Origin: a virus
DNA: 64,000 nt
Direction: 5' to 3' (one strand)
Virus record (IMG/VR): IMGVR_UViG_3300027852_000031
Coordinates: 1 to 64,000 of that record
A program made the position numbers and the translations under genes. Shown here piece after piece: positions 50,511 to 57,540 of this stretch (the first letter of the stretch is position 1; each line of letters opens with the position of its first letter). The notes beneath the pieces were generated by a model. That model ran no database searches, had not been told where the DNA came from, and saw only the letters and a program-made list of their open reading frames with translations.

Positions 50511-51110
50511 ATGGGACACTATGAAATGAACAATTTTGACTTACCAAGCAATCTATTTGATCTAGAAGCAGCAATACAGGCTGCTGGCGTTTTGTTGCGT
50601 GAACATATGTCTTGGCAAACTGACTATAAACGATTATTAAAATTGCTTTATATTTCGGATAGAGAATGCCTGCGAAGTGGCGGATATATGATTACATGGG
50701 ATCGTTCTATTTCTACCACATTCGGTCCGGTGCCACAAAAAATTGATGAATTAATGATAGGCCAAGCTATTGATATTGTTGATTGGGATAAATTTTTTGA
50801 GCGACGTAACACGGAGATAAGACTAAAAGAACACCCAGGGATAGGTAGCTTATCAAAATTTCAGATCGACATACTACAAGCAGTAGCTAAAAAATTTATC
50901 GATTTTAGCGATGGGGAATTGACACAATATTGTATGACCAATTATCGTGAGTATTATTCTGGTTGTTGTCTCCGACCTATCTTAGTTAGAGATATTTTGT
51001 TACAAATTGGATTCTCGTTGTCTAAGGCTAATGATATAATGAGTGAAATTGGGTGTCGATCTATGGCAAACAAATTTTTTAGTACTACAGACAAACCGAA
51101 TAAATCATAA
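50511..51110 (+). CDS. Panacea-domain (DUF4065/GepA-like) protein
   Basis: 199 residues. AAGVLLREHMSWQTDYKRLL, then KLLYISDRECLRSGGYMITW, and TTFGPVPQKIDELM match the Panacea (SocA/DUF4065) domain, the antitoxin of PanAT toxin-antitoxin systems and related to GepA. It binds and neutralises diverse toxins. No toxin gene is adjacent: the neighbours are a small beta protein and a phosphoribosyltransferase. A phage-borne lone antitoxin could counter a host toxin-based defence. A promoter-like TTGTTGTGTCATAAAT lies just upstream. Confidence 0.75.
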   Translation: MGHYEMNNFDLPSNLFDLEAAIQAAGVLLREHMSWQTDYKRLLKLLYISDRECLRSGGYMITWDRSISTTFGPVPQKIDELMIGQAIDIVDWDKFFERRNTEIRLKEHPGIGSLSKFQIDILQAVAKKFIDFSDGELTQYCMTNYREYYSGCCLRPILVRDILLQIGFSLSKANDIMSEIGCRSMANKFFSTTDKPNKS

Positions 51111-51118
51111 ACGGCGAT

Positions 51119-51715
51119 ATGAATATGCACCATAAAATTTTATTTACAGAATCTGAAATACAGAAACGTATTTCTGAGCTAGCCAAGGAGATAGATTCAT
51201 ATTACCGGTCAGATGATTTGTATAGCACATCGAACCAGCCGTTATTGATAGTCAGTATTCTTTCTGGTTCAGTATTCTTCGCTGTAGATTTGGTTCGTCA
51301 ACTGTCTATTGGTGTAGAACTGGAATTCGTTAAAGTATCAACTTATCCAGATGGACAGACAATAGCTCAAGATCCAAAGATTGTTGTCCCACTATCCAGG
51401 AAAAGGCTACACGATGTCTGCATATTACTTATTGACGACATATTAGACACTGGTGTGACTTTAAACGCAATCAAGAATCAGGTAGCGTGGCCGTACAGGG
51501 ATAATGTAAAGTCTGCTGTGTTATTGAAGAAGAATACGATCAAACCACAAATTCAGTCTGCAGATTTTGTTGGATTTGAAATACCAGATGTTTTCGTTTA
51601 TGGATATGGCTTAGATTTAGGTGGACTACAGAGAGAGTTGCCACATATAGTATCTTGTGATGATTGTGAAATTAAAGATGAGGAGATCGGAGTAGAATGG
51701 ACACAAAAAAGATAA
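51119..51715 (+). CDS. hypoxanthine-type phosphoribosyltransferase
   Basis: 198 residues. PRPP-binding loop ILLIDDILDTGVTL (residues about 100-113), preceded by LLIVSILSGSVFFAVDLVR (the PPi loop), and followed by PDVFVYGYGLDLGGLQRELP, the purine-binding hood typical of hypoxanthine-guanine enzymes. It would convert a free purine and PRPP to a nucleotide. In a phage it can recycle bases from degraded host DNA. Confidence 0.85.
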   Translation: MNMHHKILFTESEIQKRISELAKEIDSYYRSDDLYSTSNQPLLIVSILSGSVFFAVDLVRQLSIGVELEFVKVSTYPDGQTIAQDPKIVVPLSRKRLHDVCILLIDDILDTGVTLNAIKNQVAWPYRDNVKSAVLLKKNTIKPQIQSADFVGFEIPDVFVYGYGLDLGGLQRELPHIVSCDDCEIKDEEIGVEWTQKR

Positions 51716-51954
51716 AACAACAATTGGCCCAGATTAAAAATGCCACTGGTACGAAACATGTTAAAACTCTAATTTTTGAATTGTGCTCTGTTGTGGATAA
51801 ACTGATTATAGAAGTTGATAGAATCCAAAATCCTCCGACTGTCGTATTGCGTAGTCAACCCAACGATGTAGAAGCTAACATTCCTGGATTTATGCCAGTT
51901 GTGTCGTCGAAAGATGGGTGTAGTCCAGGAACCAATAATGATGAGGCAAAATAA
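51697..51954 (+). CDS. hypothetical protein, 85 aa
   Basis: 85 residues overlapping the previous gene by 19 bases, with GGAG upstream. Helical basic N-terminal half, then a proline-rich tail (PTVVLRSQPNDVEANIPG) that is probably disordered. Its TAA overlaps the RNA ligase ATG. Unrecognised. Confidence 0.5.
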   Translation: MDTKKIKQQLAQIKNATGTKHVKTLIFELCSVVDKLIIEVDRIQNPPTVVLRSQPNDVEANIPGFMPVVSSKDGCSPGTNNDEAK

Positions 51955-52946
51955 TGTTTGATATTAAGTCACATACCTGCGATGTTGTATCGGTTAGGCT
52001 TGAGACGCATCCAAATGCCGATTCTTTGAGCCTAGTCATGATAGGCGATTTCCAATGTGTTGTTAGAACAGCTGATTGGAATGATGGAGATTTAGGAATT
52101 TACATTCCGCCAGACAGCATAGTTCCGGATAATGACACCTTTGCATTCCTCGGTAGACACAGGAGAATTAAAGCCAGAAAGCTTAGGGGCGAATGGTCTG
52201 TTGGGTTATTGATTCCAGCACCATCAGGAGCCAAGATTGGTGATGATTATATGGAACCACTTGGTGTTGTTCATTATGACCCAGAAGTCAAGGGTCGATT
52301 TACAACTGGCGGCGACAACATACGGTTACCAAAACCTCCAAAAGAAACATCACAGAGTGGTATTTATATGCCCGTATATGATGTCATGAATTTTCGTAAG
52401 TATTCGCGATTGTTTGATGAGGGGGAAGAAGTTGCTGTCACCGAAAAAATCCACGGGGTAAATGCTAGGTTTGTTTGTATCGACGATCAAATGTATTGTG
52501 GATCTAGACGATATTGGAAAAAAGAAGACAAGAATAGCTTATGGTGGAAAGCTCTGAACAATTCAGATGCCGTAAAAGCATGGTTGAGACACAATCAAGA
52601 TACAGTATTGTATGGAGAGGTGTTTGGTGCTGTACAAAGTTTAAAATACGGTGCCGCCAATGGCGAAATTTTCTTAGCTATTTTTGATATTATGCAGAAT
52701 GGTGAATGGGTTGATTACGACAGCGCCAGAGCATTCGGAGCTGCGCTGCCGTGGGTACCACGGGTATATCGTGGTCCGTATGACAAAGATAAGATTCTTG
52801 AATTAGCCGAAGGCGATAGTATTTGGCCGGGTGCCAACCATCATGCAGAGGGAGTTGTGGTAAAACCAATAACTGAGAGAACAGATCCGAAGATTGGTCG
52901 TGTCCAATTAAAGGTGGTAAGTAACCGATATTTGAGTAAAAGCTAA
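51954..52946 (+). CDS. RNA ligase (DRB0094-like, with OB fold)
   Basis: 330 residues. Nucleotidyltransferase motifs: Lys165 in TEKIHGVNARF (motif I, adenylated lysine), CGSRRYWKKEDK, LYGEVFGAVQSLKYG (motif III), HAEGVVVKP (motif IV) and RVQLKVVSNRYL (motif V). The N-terminal 130 residues resemble an OB-type domain, as in the Deinococcus DRB0094 family. It uses ATP to seal RNA breaks, so it could repair tRNAs or mRNAs cut by host defence nucleases such as anticodon nucleases. Confidence 0.85.
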   Translation: MFDIKSHTCDVVSVRLETHPNADSLSLVMIGDFQCVVRTADWNDGDLGIYIPPDSIVPDNDTFAFLGRHRRIKARKLRGEWSVGLLIPAPSGAKIGDDYMEPLGVVHYDPEVKGRFTTGGDNIRLPKPPKETSQSGIYMPVYDVMNFRKYSRLFDEGEEVAVTEKIHGVNARFVCIDDQMYCGSRRYWKKEDKNSLWWKALNNSDAVKAWLRHNQDTVLYGEVFGAVQSLKYGAANGEIFLAIFDIMQNGEWVDYDSARAFGAALPWVPRVYRGPYDKDKILELAEGDSIWPGANHHAEGVVVKPITERTDPKIGRVQLKVVSNRYLSKS

Positions 52947-53176
52947 TGGGAAAAATTTATCGAATTATCAGATGGATTATGTGTTTTTTCGGCAAACATG
53001 AATATTGGTGTCGTGCACGTATAGGTGTATTCCGGGCAGAAGATCAATGTATCAATTGTGGCAAAACAGTTTTATACTATTCGCCAGAATATCTTATCAA
53101 ATATAGACACGATGTTTATTGGTATGAGAGCCCAATTGTCAGAAAACACCAAGTAGAAAGGGTTAATGATGCTTAA
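52946..53176 (+). CDS. small hypothetical zinc-binding protein
   Basis: 76 residues, ATG overlaps the ligase TAA by one base. Basic N-terminus (MGKIYRIIRWIMCFFGKHEYW) and CINCGKTVLYYSPE later. A zinc knuckle may form from the CINC pair and the nearby cysteines and histidine. It may be membrane-associated through its aromatic N-terminal helix. Confidence 0.5.
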   Translation: MGKIYRIIRWIMCFFGKHEYWCRARIGVFRAEDQCINCGKTVLYYSPEYLIKYRHDVYWYESPIVRKHQVERVNDA

Positions 53177-53633
53177 TTTTACGTCCGGCAATATGTTTGA
53201 AATTGATGCTGATATTTTGATTAATACTGTTAACTGTGTCGGCGTGATGGGTTGTGGTGTTGCGTTAGCATTCAAGAATAAATATCCAGAAATGTTTCAA
53301 TCTTATAGGCGTATATGTAAGAGAAAAACCAATACATTGTTGCCAGGAATGATTCATGAATATAAAACACAAGATGACAAAACTGTTCTTAACTTTGCCA
53401 CAAAAAATCATTGGAAGAATCCATCCGAATATTCATACGTCGAATCTGGTTTGAAAAGATTACAATCTTGGCTATCTGGATGTAAATCTGGCACAACCGT
53501 TGCGCTGCCAGCACTCGGATGTGGCCATGGTGGTCTCGATTGGTCGATTGTCCGACAAATGATCGAGCAATATCTTGGCGATTTAGACAATGTCCAAATT
53601 TACGTATTTCAACCACAGGATTCTAGGAGATAA
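53169..53633 (+). CDS. DarG-like macrodomain protein
   Basis: 154 residues. NTVNCVGVMGCGVALAFKNK (the ADP-ribose-binding loop, residues about 19-38), then PALGCGHGGLDWSIVRQMIE, are signatures of the macrodomain subclass that includes DarG, which removes ADP-ribose from DNA. DarTG systems abort phage infection by ADP-ribosylating viral DNA; a phage DarG-like protein can reverse this. It acts as a stand-alone domain in the cytoplasm. It lies beside the RNA ligase and Panacea protein. Confidence 0.8.
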   Translation: MLNFTSGNMFEIDADILINTVNCVGVMGCGVALAFKNKYPEMFQSYRRICKRKTNTLLPGMIHEYKTQDDKTVLNFATKNHWKNPSEYSYVESGLKRLQSWLSGCKSGTTVALPALGCGHGGLDWSIVRQMIEQYLGDLDNVQIYVFQPQDSRR

Positions 53634-53635
53634 AA

Positions 53636-53935
53636 ATGCCATATATACCGAAGGAAAACAGAGAACACTACGACGAATTAATCGAATCGTTGGCAAAACA
53701 TTTAGCAGAAGTTCGATTGCGTGGTGGGAATAGTGCCATAGCAGGCGAACTCAACTACATTATTTATCGTCTGACTTATATTCTATGTCACCATTCTCCC
53801 GGAACCAGTATTGGTTATGCCGGAATAGCAACTATTCTATCTGCAATGAATGAAGCCCAAAGCGAATTGCGTCGTCGAGTTTTAGTACCATACGAAGATA
53901 ACAAAATACTGCAGAACGGTGATGTATCTATATAG
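53636..53935 (+). CDS. hypothetical protein, 99 aa
   Basis: 99-residue helical protein (HYDELIESLAKHLAEVRLRG; AIAGELNYIIYRLTYILC; AGIATILSAMNEAQSELRRR). The pattern resembles small phage proteins of the DUF6899 kind, described as helical bundles, but I am not certain. Good ATG after the macrodomain stop. Confidence 0.5.
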   Translation: MPYIPKENREHYDELIESLAKHLAEVRLRGGNSAIAGELNYIIYRLTYILCHHSPGTSIGYAGIATILSAMNEAQSELRRRVLVPYEDNKILQNGDVSI

Positions 53936-54099
53936 CCAATAAATTCAAGGTTGGTCAAATTTGGTACGGTAGAAATATAAAAATTCGTATATTACATGTC
54001 GGTGTAGGTATTTTGACAGTTGAGAGACTCGATTTAGGACAGCCGACGATAAAATTGATGTGGTGTATAGATAGTATGAAGGGGATGTCTTTATCATAG
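53936..54099 (+). pseudogene. gene remnant without start
   Basis: From about 53938 a frame reads NKFKVGQIWYGRNIKIRILH and on through ERLDLGQPTIKLMWCIDS to TAG at 54097-54099. The sequence is protein-like (F-K-V-G-Q-I-W is common in small phage proteins), but no ATG/GTG/TTG opens it, and an upstream stop (TGA 53920) closes the frame. It could be a truncated gene or one starting at ATA 53932. Confidence 0.35.
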
Positions 54100-54196
54100 T
54101 TGTATCCTACCGGACGCGATAGGATAGTTAGCTTATCTACCATGTGTAGAAAAAGTATTAGACACCGATGTACAACTGAATAGGTCGGTGTCGGTT

Positions 54197-54269
54197 TGCG
54201 GGGTAGAGCAGTGGTTAGCTTGTCTGTTTCATAAGCAGAAGGTCGTCAGTTCGAATCTGACCCCCGCTA
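54197..54269 (+). tRNA. tRNA-Met(CAU), initiator-like
   Basis: 73 bases folding as a normal cloverleaf: acceptor TGCGGGG/CCCCGCT, U8-A9, D stem GAGC/GCTT, anticodon arm TCTGT-TTCATAA-GCAGA, T arm GTCAG-TTCGAAT-CTGAC, discriminator A. Anticodon CAT. Base 1:72 is a T:T mismatch, a hallmark of initiator tRNA, as are the body and T-arm sequence, but the three G:C pairs of the initiator anticodon stem are absent. CCA is not encoded. Isoleucine-2 cannot be excluded. Confidence 0.9.
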
Positions 54270-54275
54270 TTTGTT

Positions 54276-54421
54276 GACGATGGTAAGTGCTGATTTGTTA
54301 GGGTGGCACGCAACAGGAGTTGGCTGTACGGCGGGGTGTTCCGATTCAACCGCCATGCCAAAATCAGGACCATAGGGCAAAAGTATATGCACGGAACTGT
54401 TGTTCGAATCAACCCATCGTC
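54276..54421 (+). ncRNA. tRNA-like structured RNA
   Basis: 8-bp terminal stem GACGATGG (54276-54283) with CCATCGTC (54414-54421), immediately preceded by a T-arm GTTG-TTCGAAT-CAAC (54399-54413) whose loop is perfectly canonical. Together they make a 12-bp acceptor/T stack as in tRNA. In between are CTGATTTG (54290) with CAAAATCAG (54358), GGCGG with CCGCC, and ACAG-GAGTTGG-CTGT. Total 146 bases, too long for tRNA and short for tmRNA. It starts 6 bases after the tRNA. Confidence 0.5.
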
Positions 54422-54450
54422 GTTTTATTTTTTGGAACTGGAGAAACGAT

Positions 54451-54759
54451 ATGTTAAAAGTGCAATATGGCGACACAGAAGTTCGGGTTAAATTTGATCA
54501 CAGAATTTTAGATCCTATACAAATCCACGATCTATCTGGTACTTGTGTTGACGAAGACAGGAAATGTTCATTAGCTACTATTGAGATACATACTGTGAAT
54601 AATGTATCACAATATAAAGGTATTTCTATTTGTCATCCAGATGATAATTTTTGTAGAGCCACTGGACGAAAAATAGCGCTGTCGTTTGCAATGTACGTTT
54701 TTAGCAAACCAATGCGAAAAGCAGTGTGGAAAAAATATATAGAAACGTGTAATAGCTAA
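54451..54759 (+). CDS. hypothetical protein, 102 aa
   Basis: 102 residues from ATG 54451 (GGAG 8 bases upstream); the upstream extension overlaps the structured RNA. Beta-rich N-terminus and a basic helical end (GRKIALSFAMYVFSKPMRK). Unrecognised. Confidence 0.55.
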   Translation: MLKVQYGDTEVRVKFDHRILDPIQIHDLSGTCVDEDRKCSLATIEIHTVNNVSQYKGISICHPDDNFCRATGRKIALSFAMYVFSKPMRKAVWKKYIETCNS

Positions 54760-54762
54760 TAT

Positions 54763-54984
54763 ATGGATACTAACAAATGTGACAGATGCTGTGGCAAAGA
54801 CTATCTATTCCATCATAGAGAAATAGTCAGATGCCCAAGCTGTATCTGGCGAGAACGGCAGGATTTGATACAACAGGGTCAATATTTATTAAATACCTTG
54901 ACAGCAGAACTAAGGCATACAGAATCATTAGACATCATGCTGGCTGTGCAGGGACTGACTATGGCGATTAGAAATGCAGAATAA
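54763..54984 (+). CDS. zinc-finger hypothetical protein
   Basis: 73 residues. CDRCCGKDYLFHHREIVRCPSC forms a compact Cys2/Cys2 knuckle, followed by a helical tail ending in MLAVQGLTMAIRNAE. Probably nucleic acid or protein binding. Confidence 0.55.
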   Translation: MDTNKCDRCCGKDYLFHHREIVRCPSCIWRERQDLIQQGQYLLNTLTAELRHTESLDIMLAVQGLTMAIRNAE

Positions 54985-54999
54985 TTGGATGAACAAATT

Positions 55000-55215
55000 A
55001 TGACTAATAGAAAAAGATTCCAAAAAACAACAACAGAACCGGTGGATCAAGGAGTTTTAGATTCAATTGGTAGTCCAAATCCATGGACACCAAAGACAGA
55101 GGATGCTTGGTTATTGGAGTTGGGGAAATTGTCAGTTGGGGAAATATATCAACGTTTTCCACCACTTAAGAAGCCAGGAAATGTTAGTTTTCGGGGGAGA
55201 AATAATGCGGGATAA
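55000..55215 (+). CDS. hypothetical protein, 71 aa
   Basis: 71 residues from ATG 55000. Basic and threonine-rich start (NRKRFQKTTTEP), then a proline-tryptophan segment and helix (WLLELGKLSVGEIYQRFPPL). Overlaps the next gene by 11 bases. Unrecognised. Confidence 0.5.
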   Translation: MTNRKRFQKTTTEPVDQGVLDSIGSPNPWTPKTEDAWLLELGKLSVGEIYQRFPPLKKPGNVSFRGRNNAG

Positions 55216-55432
55216 TAATACAAACAAGATGTTGTATGGGTTGTTGGTATGTATTTGTTTATCAATGTGTTGCGGCTGTAACTTGCTAGAAAATTTGACC
55301 GATGATATCAACGGATGGGATCTTAGTGCATGCGTGGATGGATTTTCTACTTGCTGGGAATTGTTTACCGATAATGCCGAGAAATTCGAAGATGGCTTTG
55401 TTGATGCAATGGATGCAATAACTGTACCATAG
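55205..55432 (+). CDS. small lipoprotein candidate
   Basis: 75 residues from ATG 55205 (GGGGAG upstream). Positively charged start, hydrophobic segment MLYGLLVCICLSMCCGCNLL with an imperfect lipobox (C-C-G-C), then an acidic soluble part (DGFSTCWELFTDNAEKFEDG). It could be an outer-membrane o-spanin-like lipoprotein or superinfection exclusion factor, but the partner is not seen. Confidence 0.5.
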   Translation: MRDNNTNKMLYGLLVCICLSMCCGCNLLENLTDDINGWDLSACVDGFSTCWELFTDNAEKFEDGFVDAMDAITVP

Positions 55433-55441
55433 GAATAATTC

Positions 55442-55807
55442 ATGGCCAATAAAAATTGTCTAGATTGTCATGGCACCGGAAAGATAAAACTTTTGGTATC
55501 TACCGTTATTTGTAAATGCAAAAAAACCACATCGGACATTAGTTCTGAGACATTCAATTATGCGGATGCCATTGCGGAAGTTAATCGTAAATGGGATGAT
55601 GCTTGCTGTTCTTGTCATATATCGCCACCATGTGGATTTTGTCTTAGGTATGCCGATGCAGATTTATCAGATCCTGAATATTGCTACTTATGTGGCGATC
55701 CGTACCCGAACGATCAATTATTATTGCATAAATGTCTACAGTGTGATCAATATGTTTGCGATGTCTGTTATGGTGGCATCGATACTGCTTGTGCGGATTG
55801 TGGATAG
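55442..55807 (+). CDS. multi-zinc-ribbon protein
   Basis: 121 residues with four CxxC/CxxC sets: CLDCHGTGK (DnaJ-like CxxCxGxG), CKC, CCSC, YCYLCGDPYPN, KCLQCDQYVCDVCYGG and CADCG. The arrangement resembles DnaJ central zinc fingers fused to a RING/ring-like module. Probably protein-binding; function unknown. Confidence 0.6.
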   Translation: MANKNCLDCHGTGKIKLLVSTVICKCKKTTSDISSETFNYADAIAEVNRKWDDACCSCHISPPCGFCLRYADADLSDPEYCYLCGDPYPNDQLLLHKCLQCDQYVCDVCYGGIDTACADCG

Positions 55808-55813
55808 GATTAA

Positions 55814-55939
55814 GTATATACAAAGAAATCGCAAGGATTTACTCCATATCAATGATATTGGGATAAATGGGAAATAATTAGATGTAAATATCGTGAGAAA
55901 TTTGGAGATGATTTTGTGGAATATGCAGACAAGGGATAA
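55814..55939 (+). pseudogene. gene fragment with in-frame TGA
   Basis: The frame from 55814 encodes VYTKKSQGFTPYQ, TGA at 55853-55855, then YWDKWEIIRCKYREKFGDDF and a TAA at 55937. The second part is strongly protein-like. No ATG opens the frame, although ATG 55852 lies one base away, so a frameshift may also explain it. Read as one piece it would be about 40 residues. Confidence 0.35.
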
Positions 55940-55943
55940 CAAA

Positions 55944-56159
55944 ATGGCTGAGACAAAAAATAATAAACACGACCATAATCTGACTACTGGTTTTATTGAT
56001 GGTAAGCAGATTGGCCGAAGGAGATTTGCAATTGTCGCACATGTAGTTGACCGTATGGTAGCTAACTTGCCAGACAATTTTAATTGGGATGATCATACAT
56101 TGCAACTAGCGATCATCCCCAATAGGTTAACCCAGGATGGTAATAATGAAAATTTTTAA
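55944..56159 (+). CDS. hypothetical protein, 71 aa
   Basis: 71 residues starting at ATG 55944 (AAGGGA 7 bases upstream). Polar N-terminus, then a helix GRRRFAIVAHVVDRMVANLP and an acidic end. Overlaps the next gene by 14 bases. Unrecognised. Confidence 0.5.
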   Translation: MAETKNNKHDHNLTTGFIDGKQIGRRRFAIVAHVVDRMVANLPDNFNWDDHTLQLAIIPNRLTQDGNNENF

Positions 56160-56517
56160 GAATAGACATAAAATAAATTTTATAGATGAAAACAATGTTT
56201 TAGTGGGTTTCGACGAAGAACAGCAATGTTGTGAAAATGTTGGATGGTTTTTGTGCGACCATATTGTATCTGATATCAATCAACCATGTGTTTCAATTGA
56301 TGAAAACAAAGATTTTTCTGGCTGGGTATTTAATATTAAATTTTGTAAAGATTTTGCAAGCCAGTCGCAAGACGATGAAGGCGGTATAGTGGTTTTTGAG
56401 CTTACAAAACGTAACAAAGTTATATATTTGCATTTATATAATTTTCACAATGGATATTATAGCCATGGATTTAGTATGAATCAGCTTTCTAATGTTCTAC
56501 ATCAGGATAGTTTGTAA
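56146..56517 (+). CDS. hypothetical protein, 123 aa
   Basis: 123 residues from ATG 56146 (GGATGG upstream). Beta-rich with several aromatic residues (NNVLVGFDEEQQCCENVGWF; FSGWVFNIKFCKDFASQSQD; IYLHLYNFHNGYYSHGFSMN). Unrecognised. Confidence 0.55.
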   Translation: MKIFKNRHKINFIDENNVLVGFDEEQQCCENVGWFLCDHIVSDINQPCVSIDENKDFSGWVFNIKFCKDFASQSQDDEGGIVVFELTKRNKVIYLHLYNFHNGYYSHGFSMNQLSNVLHQDSL

Positions 56518-56717
56518 TGAAAGACTGGAAGAAAGAATTAAATAAAGCCACTTTAGATGCAATAGAAAGATGTACAGCCGTTATTCGCAAAGACGGCCCA
56601 AAGGGTAAACCATATTGCGTTTATAGCGAACAAACTGGTAGAAATTTTGGATGTTATCCAACAAAAAAAGGTGCAGAAAAACGATTAGCACAAATTCATA
56701 GTTTTAAGGACGATTAA
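56517..56717 (+). CDS. small hypothetical protein
   Basis: 66 residues, TAATG start coupled to the previous gene. The stretch KDGPKGKPYCVYSEQTGRNF followed by GCYPTKKGAEKRLAQIH is a familiar small phage module (kinetoplastid/YqaK-like domain of unknown function), reported next to capsid and DNA genes in other phages. It may bind nucleic acid. Confidence 0.55.
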   Translation: MKDWKKELNKATLDAIERCTAVIRKDGPKGKPYCVYSEQTGRNFGCYPTKKGAEKRLAQIHSFKDD

Positions 56718-56718
56718 T

Positions 56719-57120
56719 ATGAATGGTCACGAACCACACGACCCAGCATGGGCAGACAGCGAACATTCATGTCTGAGAGAGGTATATTGGAGGGATAGAT
56801 GTCTCTTGGCAGAAGATTTGCTTAAGTATGTATTTAATCAAAAAGAGCTTGGCCGTGCTTGTCATATTCGAGATCTAGAACATAAGGTAAAATCACTAAA
56901 GGATGAAATAACACACCAAAGAATTGCTGGAGAGGTACGCAATCGACAATTGAAGGCTGCCAATCTAATCGTATTGTGTACTGGCGGTTGTGACGGTGGC
57001 CTGTTTGGCAATAACGATGATATCAACGAAGAATTGATCGCAGAAGTTGAACGAACTGCGAAACGACTTAGAATGTGGTACAACAACTATCTGTCTAGAA
57101 AAAATGCCCGTGGTCAGTAA
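56719..57120 (+). CDS. hypothetical protein, 133 aa
   Basis: 133 residues. Acidic and histidine-rich start (NGHEPHDPAWADSEHSCL), central coiled coil (DLEHKVKSLKDEITHQR), and a glycine-containing C-terminus (CTGGCDGGLFGNNDD). Unrecognised; overlaps the next gene by 17 bases. Confidence 0.55.
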   Translation: MNGHEPHDPAWADSEHSCLREVYWRDRCLLAEDLLKYVFNQKELGRACHIRDLEHKVKSLKDEITHQRIAGEVRNRQLKAANLIVLCTGGCDGGLFGNNDDINEELIAEVERTAKRLRMWYNNYLSRKNARGQ

Positions 57121-57409
57121 AGTCATAATAGCTCTATTTGTTGTCGTGCAACTGATAGTATCTTATAGATATAGTGTGCCACAATGGATGTGTTATAATT
57201 TCAGGTGGGGTAATGAGCATCCTTCCGCACTATTGATCAAAAGTAGTTTACCGACACTCTGTTTATGTCTCAAGTATTGTGGACCATCCGATGGAACATG
57301 TTTTAATGGATGCGTAGATAGATGGGATGTCGATGACGATGGCGATGTAGATTTAAAAGATTTTGCATTGATTGTAAACTTTATTAGCATAGAAGAAGAG
57401 GAGCGATAA
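57104..57409 (+). CDS. exported protein with dockerin-like motif
   Basis: 101 residues from ATG 57104. An N-terminal hydrophobic helix (VVSKVIIALFVVVQLIVSY) is a signal or anchor. The C-terminal RWDVDDDGDVDLKDFALIV is a calcium-binding DxDxDGxVD loop followed by a helix, as in half a dockerin or an EF-hand, a motif common in secreted planctomycete and clostridial proteins. Four cysteines lie between, possibly disulfides. Likely faces the periplasm. Confidence 0.55.
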   Translation: MPVVSKVIIALFVVVQLIVSYRYSVPQWMCYNFRWGNEHPSALLIKSSLPTLCLCLKYCGPSDGTCFNGCVDRWDVDDDGDVDLKDFALIVNFISIEEEER

Positions 57410-57532
57410 ATGTTTGGTTTTGAATTTTCAGAATGGCTAAAAGTACTATTGATAGTATTACATTGTGTTGTATATATGATTGCTGGATTTTTGATGGGCC
57501 TTGGATTTGTAGCCTTATTGGGTTTGCTATGA
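57410..57532 (+). CDS. 40-residue membrane protein
   Basis: MFGFEFSEWLKVLL then a hydrophobic helix (HCVVYMIAGFLMGLGFVALL). GAGGAG lies 5-6 bases upstream. Ends in TGA, followed directly by the attenuator hairpins, so TGA is a genuine stop here. Confidence 0.55.
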   Translation: MFGFEFSEWLKVLLIVLHCVVYMIAGFLMGLGFVALLGLL

Positions 57533-57540
57533 TCTCTGCC

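Noticed and set aside
54276-54421. Ordinary second tRNA (for example Asn-GUU at GAGTTGG)
   Set aside because: The loop lacks U33 and its arm is not in cloverleaf position; about 70 extra bases remain unaccounted for.
54303-54491. 62-codon frame across the tRNA-like RNA
   Set aside because: It overlaps the structured RNA and the true start of 54451-54759, and has no ribosome binding site.
50103-55939. Genetic code 4 (TGA read as tryptophan) for the whole phage
   Set aside because: Long structural genes contain many TGG tryptophans and no in-frame TGA. At 57530 and 7763 TGA clearly acts as a stop (followed by terminator hairpins or an overlapping start). Only a few small genes show the anomaly.
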